Below are positions 1 to 9,145 of a stretch of 18,289 bases of DNA, in pieces (position 1 is the first letter of the stretch; the number at the start of each line of letters is the position of its first letter). The translations under genes were made by a program, and so were the position numbers. The stretch comes from CAYLNH01 sp964384625. Its GTDB lineage: Bacteria > Verrucomicrobiota > Lentisphaeria > JABSQK01. The stretch covers positions 1-18,289 of the forward strand of contig CAYLNH010000135.1 of the NCBI GenBank assembly GCA_964384625.1, given 5' to 3'. The notes beneath the pieces were generated by a model. That model was given only the letters and a program-made list of their open reading frames with translations, searched no databases and had not been told where the DNA came from.

Positions 1-5
1 GCAGA

Positions 6-1304
6 TTATTCCAGCTTGGACAGCCTCAGCTTGAGGCGCGGTAAACAGGTACTATTGACGCGGCCCGCCGCGCGCTGCGCGCGGAAACCGAAGCGGACGC
101 CGAAGCCGACCAGGCTGAGTCCGCCCAGAATGACGATGCTGAAGACGATCCAGTAAATGTGCTGGATCGGGAAGCCGGCTTTGTACAGCCACAATCCGAT
201 CACCGGGCCGATCAGCCCGCGGATGCCCATGAAAACATAGTGCAGTCCGATGTAGACCGGTACCCGGTCCTGGCCGCTCATCTGCAGGATGGTCAGCAGC
301 GCGCCCATCTCAATGCCGGAGATCATGAAGCGAAAGCACGCCTCGCCGGCCGCCACAAACCAGAACGGTTCAGCCTGGTTGTAGGCCAGCGCCCAGAACA
401 GCGGCCGGCCGGACTTCAGGAGCATCCCCAGGGTCAACACCACCAGCGGCGGGATCTTCTTCAATGTCCAGGCCCAGAAAAAGAAACCGCCGACTGCCAG
501 CAGCGGGCCGATGATGCCCAGGGCTTTTCCGACTTCTGAGTAGCGCAAGTCCAGGTGGTCGGCGAAGTAGATGGCGTTGATCGGCATATTGATCTTCTCG
601 GCGAACGTGCCGATAAAGAAGACGATGAGGAAAGCGAAAAACACCTTGTCGCGTTTGAGCAGTGCCAGTTCCTCGAACAAACTGCAATGATGCCGCAGGG
701 AACCGGCTTCGGCGTGGCGCACGGGCAGGCGGAAGTATGGGATGCAGGTAAGGATCATCAGCAGACCGACGACCGGCCAGAGCCATTTGTAGTGCGTCTG
801 GTTCGCATCCAGGACCTCGCCGGCAACATGGGCGATGGGCAGCATCAGCGCGAAGGCACTGAGGCGGAGCCACTTGAGTGCCTGGGGCCGGGCGATTTCG
901 TGGACATGCGCCCGCAACAGGGCCTGGGTCAGGACCTGCTTGGCGCCGTTGACCACGCGCACCAGGCTGAGAAAGAGGACGAAGACAAAGGCGGAATCCA
1001 CCATTGCGTACGGCATCAGCAGCAGCCCGCCCAGGACCGTCATCGCGCCGAGCAGCGTGCCCCAGCGGAAACGGAAGGCCAGGCGGACGACGGGGGTGGT
1101 CAGCAGAAACCCGATGAACGGCGCGATGGACATGAGGAAGAGCATTTCGGGGGTGGCGCCGAGCCGGCGGCAGAGGATGCCGCCGAAGGTGATGACCGTC
1201 CCGAGGTAGGCGCCGGCGCCGATGGTCGCGAACAGGCTGGCTTTGAGAAAGGGCCGGCTGAGGACCGGCACGGTTCTGAGCAGATTCAGCCGTTGGTAGT
1301 CCAT
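6..1304 (-). CDS. MFS-type membrane transporter
   Basis: Encodes a 432-residue polytopic membrane protein, read from ATG at 1304 to TAA at 6-8. About 11-12 hydrophobic segments can be seen (roughly residues 22-45, 54-72, 83-100, 104-122, 146-164, 173-190, 222-241, 261-280, 287-302, 356-375 and 383-408), with a charged central loop around residues 195-220. This two-half layout and length fit the major facilitator superfamily. The charged link between segments 2 and 3 (RLAFRFRWG) resembles the MFS loop 2-3 motif only loosely. The substrate cannot be told from sequence. The start has only a weak Shine-Dalgarno (GAGTGGA). The tail after the last segment is basic (RLKLRLSKLE). The gene is divergent from the large plus-strand operon, so it may share the intergenic regulatory region but need not share its function. 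A PucC- or sugar-type MFS carrier is possible but not shown. Confidence 0.85.
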   Translation of the reverse strand: MDYQRLNLLRTVPVLSRPFLKASLFATIGAGAYLGTVITFGGILCRRLGATPEMLFLMSIAPFIGFLLTTPVVRLAFRFRWGTLLGAMTVLGGLLLMPYAMVDSAFVFVLFLSLVRVVNGAKQVLTQALLRAHVHEIARPQALKWLRLSAFALMLPIAHVAGEVLDANQTHYKWLWPVVGLLMILTCIPYFRLPVRHAEAGSLRHHCSLFEELALLKRDKVFFAFLIVFFIGTFAEKINMPINAIYFADHLDLRYSEVGKALGIIGPLLAVGGFFFWAWTLKKIPPLVVLTLGMLLKSGRPLFWALAYNQAEPFWFVAAGEACFRFMISGIEMGALLTILQMSGQDRVPVYIGLHYVFMGIRGLIGPVIGLWLYKAGFPIQHIYWIVFSIVILGGLSLVGFGVRFGFRAQRAAGRVNSTCLPRLKLRLSKLE

Positions 1305-1383
1305 CGTTCCACTCTACGCCCCGGCTCGGGGATTCACACCCCCGGGAACCGGAAATGGTGGATTTCCCTGGGCGTGCAGTTGG

Positions 1384-1397
1384 CAAACGACCGTTTG
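1384..1397. promoter_or_regulatory. Perfect dyad, possible operator
   Basis: The 14-bp inverted repeat CAAACG-AC-CGTTTG lies between the divergent transporter and propeller genes, next to an AT-rich island. Its size and symmetry suit a dimeric DNA-binding protein. No regulator gene lies in the window, so the assignment is positional only. Confidence 0.25.
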
Positions 1398-1449
1398 GGC
1401 GGCGTTACATCAGAGGGCGATCAGATGGTATTAAGATTATCCGTTCAGC

Positions 1450-1477
1450 TTGTAAGATGTTTTTGTGTAAATATTTA
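1450..1477 (+). promoter_or_regulatory. Candidate sigma-70-type promoter for the eight-gene operon
   Basis: TTGTAA (1450-1455) and TATTTA (1472-1477) are separated by 16 bp inside the only markedly AT-rich stretch of the window. Transcription from here would give a leader of about 350 nt before the preferred start at 1835, carrying the hairpin array. On the minus strand a -10-like GATAAT occurs at 1441-1436 without a convincing -35 box. Matches to the consensus are partial, and promoter consensus in this lineage is not well fixed. Confidence 0.3.
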
Positions 1478-1672
1478 TGTATTTTTAGTAAATGAATTGG
1501 AACTTGCTTTCCGGGGCCGGTGTCGGACCCGGATAGACGGCCTGACGTCTGCCGTGACGGTTTGTCCCCCAGCGGCCGCCGTGGCCGGGCAGGCAGAGCT
1601 AACCTGGAGAGTGCCATTTTGACGCCACCGACAGAAGACCTGCGGACCGTTTCAGCCGGTCAGCTTCCGAGC

Positions 1673-1804
1673 GTGGCCGCGGTCGTCTCGACCGCGCCCG
1701 TAGCTTTCCCCTGCCGCCCTGACCCCGTGGCCGCGGTCGTCTCGACCGCGTCCGTAGCTTCCCGCTGCCGCCCCGACCCCGTGGCCGCGGTCGTCTCGAC
1801 CGCG
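1673..1804. repeat. Tandem 54-bp repeat, three GC-rich hairpins
   Basis: A 24-bp core occurs identically at 1673-1696, 1727-1750 and 1781-1804, giving a period of exactly 54 bp with two 30-bp spacers that differ at only a few positions. Each core contains the perfect palindrome CGCGGTCG-TCT-CGACCGCG (8-bp stem, 3-nt loop; 1678-1696 in copy 1). Because 54 is a multiple of three, the downstream frame stays open through the array, reading an 18-residue repeat around VAAVVSTA. The array could be a local amplification of a dispersed palindromic element. It sits immediately before the first gene of the operon. Confidence 0.85.
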
Positions 1805-1808
1805 CATC

Positions 1809-1824
1809 CCCGACTTCTGTCGGG
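1809..1824 (+). promoter_or_regulatory. Leader hairpin overlapping a possible ribosome-binding site
   Basis: CCCGAC-TTCT-GTCGGG forms a 6-bp stem with a 4-nt loop. Its 3' arm, with the following A, supplies the only Shine-Dalgarno-like stretch (GGGA, 1822-1825) ahead of the preferred TTG start at 1835, with 9 nt between. If 1835 is the start, folding would hide the ribosome-binding site. It is not a good terminator, because no T-run follows the stem. Confidence 0.4.
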
Positions 1825-1834
1825 AATATCAATT

Positions 1835-4800
1835 TTGGGTAGAACTATATTTGCCGCGATCCGTGTCGCCTTTGGGTTGCTGCTGCTGGCGCCGGTGACG
1901 GGGCTGACGCAGGATCGGGCGCGACCCGCGAAGCCGGCCGGGGAGACGGAATTCGAGGAGGTCCTTCCGGCCGCCGTCGACGCCACGGCGCAGATGGATT
2001 CCGAGGCGAACGCGATTTTCATGCAGGCGAACGCTTTTGCGGCGGAGGGCAAGTATGAGTTGGTCTTCCGCCTGCTCGAGCAGGCGCTGGCGTTAAGCGG
2101 CCAGACGATGGCCAGTGCTGACGGCGAGCACTACCAGCCGGCGCGGTTGCTGGCGATCCGGATTCTACGCGAGATGCCCAAGGAGGTCCTGGCGTCGTAT
2201 CGGCTGTTGGTGGACCCGTTGGCGCGGCGGCAACTGCAGTTGTTCGGCCGCGACCCGCAGCGTGAGCGTCTGGAGCGCGTGTATTGGCAGCAGTTCCTCA
2301 GTTCGCACGGCGACAATGCCGCTTACGTTCTGGCCTGCCTGGAACTGGATCAGCACAATTTCGCCAGGGCCCGGCGTATTCTGACGGAGATCCGGCGGCT
2401 GCATCCGGACTCCGACGTGCCGGCCTCGGAGCTGCTGCCGCGGCTGGCGCTGGCGTGTGTTCGCAGCCTGGACGTCTACGGCGCCGAGCAAGCCTGGCAG
2501 GCGTATCGGATGGAGGCGCCGGAGTTGCCGCCGAAATGGCTGCCGGTCGAAGCCGAGATCGAGGCGCTGGTTCGGGATCGTGAGCGGCCGACCGGCGAAC
2601 TGGTGGCGGCCTACGGCGATTTCCAGCGGCTCGGCCGGCTGCCGGCGTTTGCCGCCGGCAGGGATGCCTTGTGGACCATGCATTGGGAGTTGCCGATCGA
2701 GTACGAGTCGGCGCCGCAGAACGTGCGGCATATCGGCATTCGGCCGACGGCGCGCAAGCTGTCGCCGGTAACCATGGCCCGGCGGATGCACGACTACGGC
2801 TGGCGGCCTGCCGATCAGATTGTGTCCGCCGACGGCAAGCTCTGGTACACGGACCAGGGCCAGGTCATCTGCCTCGACCTGCAGACCGGCAAGCGCCGGT
2901 GGGTCAGCCCGAAGTATGCGGATAAGCAGGACGGGAAGCGGTACCCGCACTACTACCGGCGCTTGCGGCATCGCGGGGCGGTCGATCCGTCGACGCCGAA
3001 CACGCCGCAGGAGATCTTCGCCTTTGGTGATCGTCTCGCCCGCGACTTGAGTCTCGTCGGCGATGCCGTGTACCGCATCGACGCCAACGAGTCGTCCTCG
3101 TTCATGGCCAACCTGTACGGCGTCCGAATTGTCAACGGCCGGCGCGTGCGGCGCGAGATCCCGGTGGGCAATGTGTTGACGGCGCTGGACCGGAAGACCG
3201 GCAAGGTGAAATGGCGCATCGGCCGCGAGCCCGGCGCCAAGGAGACTGTAATCTCGATCGTCGGCGGCAAATTGTTCGACATCCCGGAGGTCGACAAGAT
3301 CACCATCGACGGGGACCCGAAAGACTGGGCCGGCCGCGGCTACAACGTGCCGATGCCGCCGAAACCCGGCGCCGACAAAGCCGACTTCAGCACGCAAGTC
3401 CATCTCGGTTGGAACCGGAAGGGGCTGCTGGTCCGCGTCGAAACGAAGGACTCGATCATCCAGGAGCACAAGGACACGAAGCAGATGTTCCGCGGCGATT
3501 CGGTGGAACTGTTCGTCGCCGAACGCCGGTCGAATTGGAACATGTACCAGATCATTGTGTCCACCGGCGCCGACAAGAAGCATCCGAAACCGCGCTTCTA
3601 CATCTACGACCACCGCCGCCGCAAGCGCCGGACCTCGCCGAAGACGCTGACCGCGACGTTCGGCCACAGCAAAATCAAGGGCGGCTATATCGTCGAGGGG
3701 TTGTTGCCGTGGAAGAATCTCGGGATCACGCCGCGGGTGAAGAGCGAGATCGGTTTTCAGATCTATGTCAACGATGTGGACGGCAAGGGCAAGCATTTCA
3801 TCTGCAAATGGTATCCGCGCAACGGCACCCACATGAACCCGGGCCTGATGCAGCGGCTGCGGTTGACGGATCCGCGCGGGCGAACCCGGGCCGAGCCCGG
3901 CAAGGCCGTCGCCAAAAAGAAGGTCCCGCCCAAACGCTGGAAAGCGAATCGCCTGCGTTTCCTGGCGACGCCGGTGGGTTGGGCCGATCGCCTGCTGGTG
4001 CCGTTCGAAGACGAACTGGGCTTCTACGTCGCCGCGCTGGAGCCGTCGAGCGGGCTGCCGTTGTGGCAGACCCGGATCGCCAGCTCCGTGCCGGCGTCCG
4101 AGCCGCCGGAGTCCACCTGTCACATCACGATGCAGGGCGCTCTGGCGTATTTGTGCACCGGCCAGGGGCAGGTGGCCTGCATCGACGCGGCCGACGGCGC
4201 AGTGCTGTGGGTGACAACCTACGAGAGTACGCGCGTGGCGGTGCCGCTGCCGGAGTTCGAGGCGGAGGCGGCGGCGGGCGAGGAGGACGGCGACGCCGGC
4301 GCGGCCGCTGCGGCCGATGGCGACGCCGCGCCGGAGTTGCCGCGCGGCTGGGAAGAGAACCTGGTGGTCTGTTACGGCTCCCGGGCGCTGGTGCTGCCGA
4401 GCGATTCGCCCAGTCTGATCTGTGTCGACCGCATCAGCGGCCGCCGGCAGTGGGTGGCGCCGAAACCTGAAGGCGTCGACTATTTTGTCGGCTTGCGGGC
4501 GGGCAAGGCCGTGGTTGCCGGCACGAACCGGTTGATCGCCTATGACCTGGAGACCGGCCGGCCGGCCTGGCGCGAGAAACTCGACCACAGCAGCGGTCGT
4601 GCAGTGCTGGCCGACGATGAGATCCTGACGCCGGTCGGCAAACGCATCCAACGTTTTGCCGTGGCCGACGGCAAGCGCCGCGGAACGGTTCATCTGCAGA
4701 CGCCGCAAAACCTGCCGGTGGGCAACCTGTATGTCAGCGACGCGGGTCTGGTGGTGGCCGGTCCGAACCGGGTGTACCTGCTGCGCAACGCCAAGGGGGA

Positions 4801-6925
4801 CCTGGAACGCCTGAACCGACGGATCGCGACGGGGAAGGACGTGAAAGCACGCCGCGAGCGGGCTGAACTATACTACTCGCTGCGCCGTTACCCGGAAGCC
4901 CTGGCCGACTTCCGCGCGGTCCACGAGGCGGCGACCGGGCCCGCCGGAGAAACGGCGCGGCGGGACCTCCTCAGGGTTACGCTGGAGTTCGCCGGCACCG
5001 GCCGCCGGAATGCGCTGGAACTGCTGCGCGCCGCCGGGAAACTGGCCCGGACGCCGGCAGAAAAGCTGGAGACCGCATGGGCGTTGGGTTGTCTGCTCGA
5101 AACTCTCGGCAAACCAACGGAAGCCTTCGATACGTTTCTGGCGGCGCTGCCGGCGGCCGCCGCGGGAACGGTGCCGGTGACCGGGGCGGACCGCTCCTGG
5201 GTGATGGCGTCGCGACCGGCGATCTGGCGGCGTCTGCTCGGCTTGCGCGACCAAGTCGAGGCGCAACGGCGAGCCGGGATTGACCGGATCCAGCAGGAGA
5301 TCTTGAACCGCGCCAAAGCCGCCGAAGACGACGAGCAACTGGCCGGCATCACGGTGGACTTCGAGGGGACGGCGGCGGCGCGCGACGCCGCCGTGCTGCT
5401 GGCGGCACGGTTCCGCGGCCGGCAGCAGTACGGTGCCGCGGCGGCTGTCCTCGCCCGCGTCCGCACCGGGTCCGCGCCGGCGCGCCGGCCGCTGCACCTG
5501 GCCTGGCTGGAACTCTATCTCGCGGCCGACAGATCCCGGGAAGGCCGGCTGCTGCTGGCGCAGCTCGCCGTCGCGGATCCGCAATGGCAGGCGCCGGCGC
5601 TGCAGGCCGTGGCCGCCAAACTGGAGACCGGCAAGGCGCCGCCCGCCGGCTGCCCGGTGCCGCCGCTGAAACGGTTGTGGAAGCACAAACTGCCGCGCGG
5701 CTACATCAGTGCCAACTTCTTCTCCGGCGCCGGCTGGATCTACGTCAGCCCGCACAGCGGCAGCATCGGCTGCCTGCGGCTGGCGGACGGGAAGAAACTC
5801 TGGGAGCGCAAGTTCGATCGGCGCCAGGCCCAGATGTACCAGACCTTGCGGCCGACCAATCTGCTGCCGACCGCGACAGGCGCCGAGGTCAAAACCATGG
5901 AGACCTGGAACGGCAAAGACCTGGCCACCCGCCCCAGCCCGATTGCCGACGGCGTGCTGCAGGCCGTCGATGCCGGCGGTCTGGCCATGTTCTACACGGC
6001 CGCCAACGGCGGTACGCTGGCGGTGATGGACCTGTTGAGCGGCCGCCTGCTCTGGCGGCGTGAGGATATCAGCAGCCGGATGGCTGAGGTCCGTTCATCC
6101 CGCGTGTTTGCCGGTCCGGGGCGGTTTGTCCTGATGGGTTACAAGGCCACCGGCAGCATTGACGTGCTGACCTTCGAAGCCGGCACCGGCCGGCTGAGCC
6201 GGCGCGAGGGGGATCGCAACGAATGGAATGCCGTTCATCTGCAGGCCCAGATGGGCGGCGCCGGCGGGTACCAGCCGCCGGGGGGGCTGGAACTGAACAA
6301 CGGCGTGCTGCGGCGGCTTGAGCCGGGGACGAAAAAGGTGATCTGGAAAACGCCGAAGCTCGGGATCTCCCGGTTCCAGCCGGCGGCCCGCGGCTATCTC
6401 GCCGTCGAACTCGGCAACGGCGAAGCCGGCGCCATCCGGCTGCGCGACGGCAAGCTGACGTGCCGCAGCCGCAAGCCGGTCTCCTGGCGGTACGTCCGGG
6501 CTGAGAACTCCATCCCGAGCGTGATGTTCGTCCAGTACGGGACACAGCAGCAGGTATTCGCGGTGAACCCGGCCACCGGCAAGGTCCTGTTTGACGGCAA
6601 GGTGCCGCAGTATTCGCAGGCGCTGCTGCCGGCCGGCGCGGGCCTGCTGCTGATCCGGTATCGCAAGGTCACGAAGCAGGGCAATCGCCGCCGCTACAGC
6701 GCCTATCAGATCCGCTACCTCAAGGCGGACGGCAAGTTGTTGCCGGAGGTCCTGCCGCGGTCGGCGGACATCGCGAAAAATGAGCAACGGCATTACTGGC
6801 TGCCGAATTTCGGAAAAGGTGTGCTATTGTTGGTAAATCGATCCACCGGCAGCGTTGTAGCCTATGTACGCGCAGAAGCTGGGGATAGACAAACGGGAGG
6901 GGCCGGCAAACGGCCCGAGAAGTAA
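1835..6925 (+). CDS. Giant exported PQQ-like double-propeller protein with inserted CBM9-like domain
   Basis: Encodes about 1,696 residues from a TTG start, giving a signal-peptide-like N-terminus (GRTIFAAIRVAFGLLLLAPVTG). Other starts are TTG 1619, which has a good GGAGAG upstream but adds 72 low-complexity residues, and ATG 1520. Layout in 1835 numbering: helical TPR-like region about 54-300; PQQ-type blades from about 326 (repeats such as QVICLDLQTGKRRW and LTALDRKTGKVKW); a CBM9-like module at about 488-682 (TIDGDPKDW at its start, GDSVELFV in the middle); further blades about 707-990, with an acidic Ala/Glu/Asp linker at about 807-837; a second TPR-like region about 1004-1275; and a second propeller about 1279-1682. 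No lipobox or C-terminal anchor is seen. BamB-like propellers are scaffolds, so an extracytoplasmic binding role is inferred; enzymatic PQQ use is not indicated. The next gene follows after 16 nt. Confidence 0.85.
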   Translation: MGRTIFAAIRVAFGLLLLAPVTGLTQDRARPAKPAGETEFEEVLPAAVDATAQMDSEANAIFMQANAFAAEGKYELVFRLLEQALALSGQTMASADGEHYQPARLLAIRILREMPKEVLASYRLLVDPLARRQLQLFGRDPQRERLERVYWQQFLSSHGDNAAYVLACLELDQHNFARARRILTEIRRLHPDSDVPASELLPRLALACVRSLDVYGAEQAWQAYRMEAPELPPKWLPVEAEIEALVRDRERPTGELVAAYGDFQRLGRLPAFAAGRDALWTMHWELPIEYESAPQNVRHIGIRPTARKLSPVTMARRMHDYGWRPADQIVSADGKLWYTDQGQVICLDLQTGKRRWVSPKYADKQDGKRYPHYYRRLRHRGAVDPSTPNTPQEIFAFGDRLARDLSLVGDAVYRIDANESSSFMANLYGVRIVNGRRVRREIPVGNVLTALDRKTGKVKWRIGREPGAKETVISIVGGKLFDIPEVDKITIDGDPKDWAGRGYNVPMPPKPGADKADFSTQVHLGWNRKGLLVRVETKDSIIQEHKDTKQMFRGDSVELFVAERRSNWNMYQIIVSTGADKKHPKPRFYIYDHRRRKRRTSPKTLTATFGHSKIKGGYIVEGLLPWKNLGITPRVKSEIGFQIYVNDVDGKGKHFICKWYPRNGTHMNPGLMQRLRLTDPRGRTRAEPGKAVAKKKVPPKRWKANRLRFLATPVGWADRLLVPFEDELGFYVAALEPSSGLPLWQTRIASSVPASEPPESTCHITMQGALAYLCTGQGQVACIDAADGAVLWVTTYESTRVAVPLPEFEAEAAAGEEDGDAGAAAAADGDAAPELPRGWEENLVVCYGSRALVLPSDSPSLICVDRISGRRQWVAPKPEGVDYFVGLRAGKAVVAGTNRLIAYDLETGRPAWREKLDHSSGRAVLADDEILTPVGKRIQRFAVADGKRRGTVHLQTPQNLPVGNLYVSDAGLVVAGPNRVYLLRNAKGDLERLNRRIATGKDVKARRERAELYYSLRRYPEALADFRAVHEAATGPAGETARRDLLRVTLEFAGTGRRNALELLRAAGKLARTPAEKLETAWALGCLLETLGKPTEAFDTFLAALPAAAAGTVPVTGADRSWVMASRPAIWRRLLGLRDQVEAQRRAGIDRIQQEILNRAKAAEDDEQLAGITVDFEGTAAARDAAVLLAARFRGRQQYGAAAAVLARVRTGSAPARRPLHLAWLELYLAADRSREGRLLLAQLAVADPQWQAPALQAVAAKLETGKAPPAGCPVPPLKRLWKHKLPRGYISANFFSGAGWIYVSPHSGSIGCLRLADGKKLWERKFDRRQAQMYQTLRPTNLLPTATGAEVKTMETWNGKDLATRPSPIADGVLQAVDAGGLAMFYTAANGGTLAVMDLLSGRLLWRREDISSRMAEVRSSRVFAGPGRFVLMGYKATGSIDVLTFEAGTGRLSRREGDRNEWNAVHLQAQMGGAGGYQPPGGLELNNGVLRRLEPGTKKVIWKTPKLGISRFQPAARGYLAVELGNGEAGAIRLRDGKLTCRSRKPVSWRYVRAENSIPSVMFVQYGTQQQVFAVNPATGKVLFDGKVPQYSQALLPAGAGLLLIRYRKVTKQGNRRRYSAYQIRYLKADGKLLPEVLPRSADIAKNEQRHYWLPNFGKGVLLLVNRSTGSVVAYVRAEAGDRQTGGAGKRPEK

Positions 6926-6926
6926 C

Positions 6927-6935
6927 AGGAGAGAG
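6927..6935 (+). promoter_or_regulatory. Ribosome-binding site fixing the start of the toroid protein
   Basis: AGGAGAGAG lies 6 nt before ATG 6942. It selects this ATG over an in-frame ATG at 6864, which lies inside the preceding gene and would add 26 hydrophilic residues ahead of a clear signal peptide. Confidence 0.75.
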
Positions 6936-6941
6936 TCGTTG

Positions 6942-7994
6942 ATGCTACGAAACGGCGTGATGTCGGGAATACTGATCTTCCTGCTGGCGATTGGTGTTCA
7001 GGCGCAACAGGTACGACCCCGCCCCGATCTGATTACCCCGGCGGCCGAGTCGGCCATTGAGAAGGGCCAGGCATACCTGGCACGGACGCAGAACCGGGAC
7101 GGTTCCTGGACCGAAGGCGGCAGCTACGGCCGCGGCTACCCCGTGACGATGTCGTCCATGGCGGTGCTCGCTTTGATGTCGGGCGGTCACACGCCGACGA
7201 CCGGCAAGTACGCGGACAAGACGGCCAAGACCGTTGAGTATCTGCTGCGCTGCAGCGGGAACAAGGGTGTGATCACGTCGGTGAACGAATCCAGCCGTTC
7301 GATGTACGGCCACGGATTCGCCACGCTGGCGCTGGCGCACGCCTACGGGATGGAGTCCGATCCGCTGCGCCAGAAACGCATCAAGCAGGTGCTGGACCGC
7401 GCCGTGATGCTGATTGCCAAATCCCAGTCGAAAGACGGCGGCTGGTATTACACCCCGGAGTCCTCGCATGACGAGGGGTCCGTGACGGTGACGCAGATTC
7501 AGGCGCTGCGCGCCTGTCGGGATGCCGGCATCAATGTGCCGCCGAGCACCATCAAACGGGCCGACAACTACATCTTTAAATGTGCCAACAAGGACGGCGG
7601 CATCAGCTACGCGCTCCGGTCCAAGGGCCGGAGCCTGCCGGCGATCACGGCGGCGGCGACCGCGACGATGTACAACACCGGCAAGTTCGAGCACAAGGTC
7701 GCCATCGGCGCGCTGAACTACACCAAGAACCTGTTGAAGAAGAGCGGCCACGACCCGTTCAAGGCCTTCCGCGGCCATACGTTCTACAGCATCCTCTACT
7801 TCAGCCAGGCCATGTGGTTCTCCGGCGACAAGGACTGGAAGCTCTACTTCCCCAAACTTCGCGACCGCCTGGTCCGCCTGAAACAGAACGACGGCTCCTG
7901 GAAAGGCGATCACGTCGGGAACGTGTATGGGACGAGTATTGCGCTGTTGACGCTGCAGTTGCCGTACCGCGCACTGCCGATCCTGCAGCGCTGA
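6942..7994 (+). CDS. Exported squalene-cyclase/prenyltransferase-like alpha/alpha-toroid protein
   Basis: Encodes 350 residues. A signal peptide covers about residues 1-21 (MLRNGVMSGILIFLLAIGVQA), with likely cleavage after VQA. The mature protein shows repeated QW-like motifs typical of terpenoid-cyclase-type toroids: QNRDGSW (50-56), QSKDGGW (162-168), NKDGGI (216-221) and QNDGSW (315-320), each beside paired helices with small-residue packing (e.g. YGHGFATLALAHAYG, about 122-136). I see no DxDD motif of class II terpene cyclases and no prenyltransferase zinc site, and the protein is much shorter than squalene-hopene cyclase (about 630 residues). It is therefore probably a non-enzymatic or divergent toroid exported for protein or ligand binding. 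It lies 16 nt after the propeller gene and 55 nt before moxR, consistent with co-transcription. Confidence 0.85.
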   Translation: MLRNGVMSGILIFLLAIGVQAQQVRPRPDLITPAAESAIEKGQAYLARTQNRDGSWTEGGSYGRGYPVTMSSMAVLALMSGGHTPTTGKYADKTAKTVEYLLRCSGNKGVITSVNESSRSMYGHGFATLALAHAYGMESDPLRQKRIKQVLDRAVMLIAKSQSKDGGWYYTPESSHDEGSVTVTQIQALRACRDAGINVPPSTIKRADNYIFKCANKDGGISYALRSKGRSLPAITAAATATMYNTGKFEHKVAIGALNYTKNLLKKSGHDPFKAFRGHTFYSILYFSQAMWFSGDKDWKLYFPKLRDRLVRLKQNDGSWKGDHVGNVYGTSIALLTLQLPYRALPILQR

Positions 7995-8037
7995 TGACGG
8001 GACGGTTGAGAATTTCGAATCGCAAGCAAATCTAAGC

Positions 8038-8042
8038 AAGGA
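8038..8042 (+). promoter_or_regulatory. Ribosome-binding site of the MoxR gene
   Basis: AAGGA lies 7 nt before ATG 8050. This 55-nt gap is the longest inside the operon and somewhat AT-richer than the genes, but I see no good internal promoter or terminator in it. Confidence 0.6.
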
Positions 8043-8049
8043 TACCACC

Positions 8050-9123
<1,074 letters not shown>

Positions 9124-9145
9124 CCCGGAGAGCGAGTCACACCTG

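Larger units (their letters stand above)
1305..1834. other. Divergent intergenic / leader region
   Basis: About 530 bp lie between the start of the transporter gene and the preferred start of the giant propeller gene. From left to right I see a hairpin GGAAAT-GGTGG-ATTTCC (1351-1367), a dyad CAAACG-AC-CGTTTG (1384-1397), an AT-rich island (about 1425-1500) that contrasts with the GC-rich surroundings, a GC-rich segment, and then three tandem GC-rich hairpin repeats and a fourth hairpin (1673-1824). The downstream gene's frame stays open back to an ATG at 1520, but that stretch translates into low-complexity Pro/Ser/Val/Ala sequence unlike an exported protein's N-terminus. I therefore treat it as leader. 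Confidence 0.6.

Noticed and set aside
555..1622. A 355-codon plus-strand open frame opposite the transporter
   Set aside because: Its product is Asp/Glu/Gln/His-rich and featureless, while the minus strand encodes a clean polytopic membrane protein.
1673..1804. CRISPR-like array
   Set aside because: Only three repeats, with spacers that are nearly identical to each other. A CRISPR array has unique spacers. This is a tandem repeat.
1520..1834. N-terminal extension of the giant protein from ATG 1520
   Set aside because: The extension is low-complexity, includes the hairpin array, and would place the signal-like segment more than 100 residues from the N-terminus. TTG 1835 is preferred, though not proven.
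2165..4708. An 847-codon minus-strand open frame opposite the giant propeller gene
   Set aside because: Same composition signature of a complementary shadow; the plus strand has PQQ-type and CBM9 motifs here.
6942..7994. Functional squalene-hopene cyclase or protein prenyltransferase
   Set aside because: No DxDD motif or zinc site, about half the length of a squalene-hopene cyclase, and a signal peptide.
7995..8049. Internal promoter or terminator before moxR
   Set aside because: TTGAGA at 8006 has no convincing -10 box at a suitable distance, and no stem followed by T-run is present.
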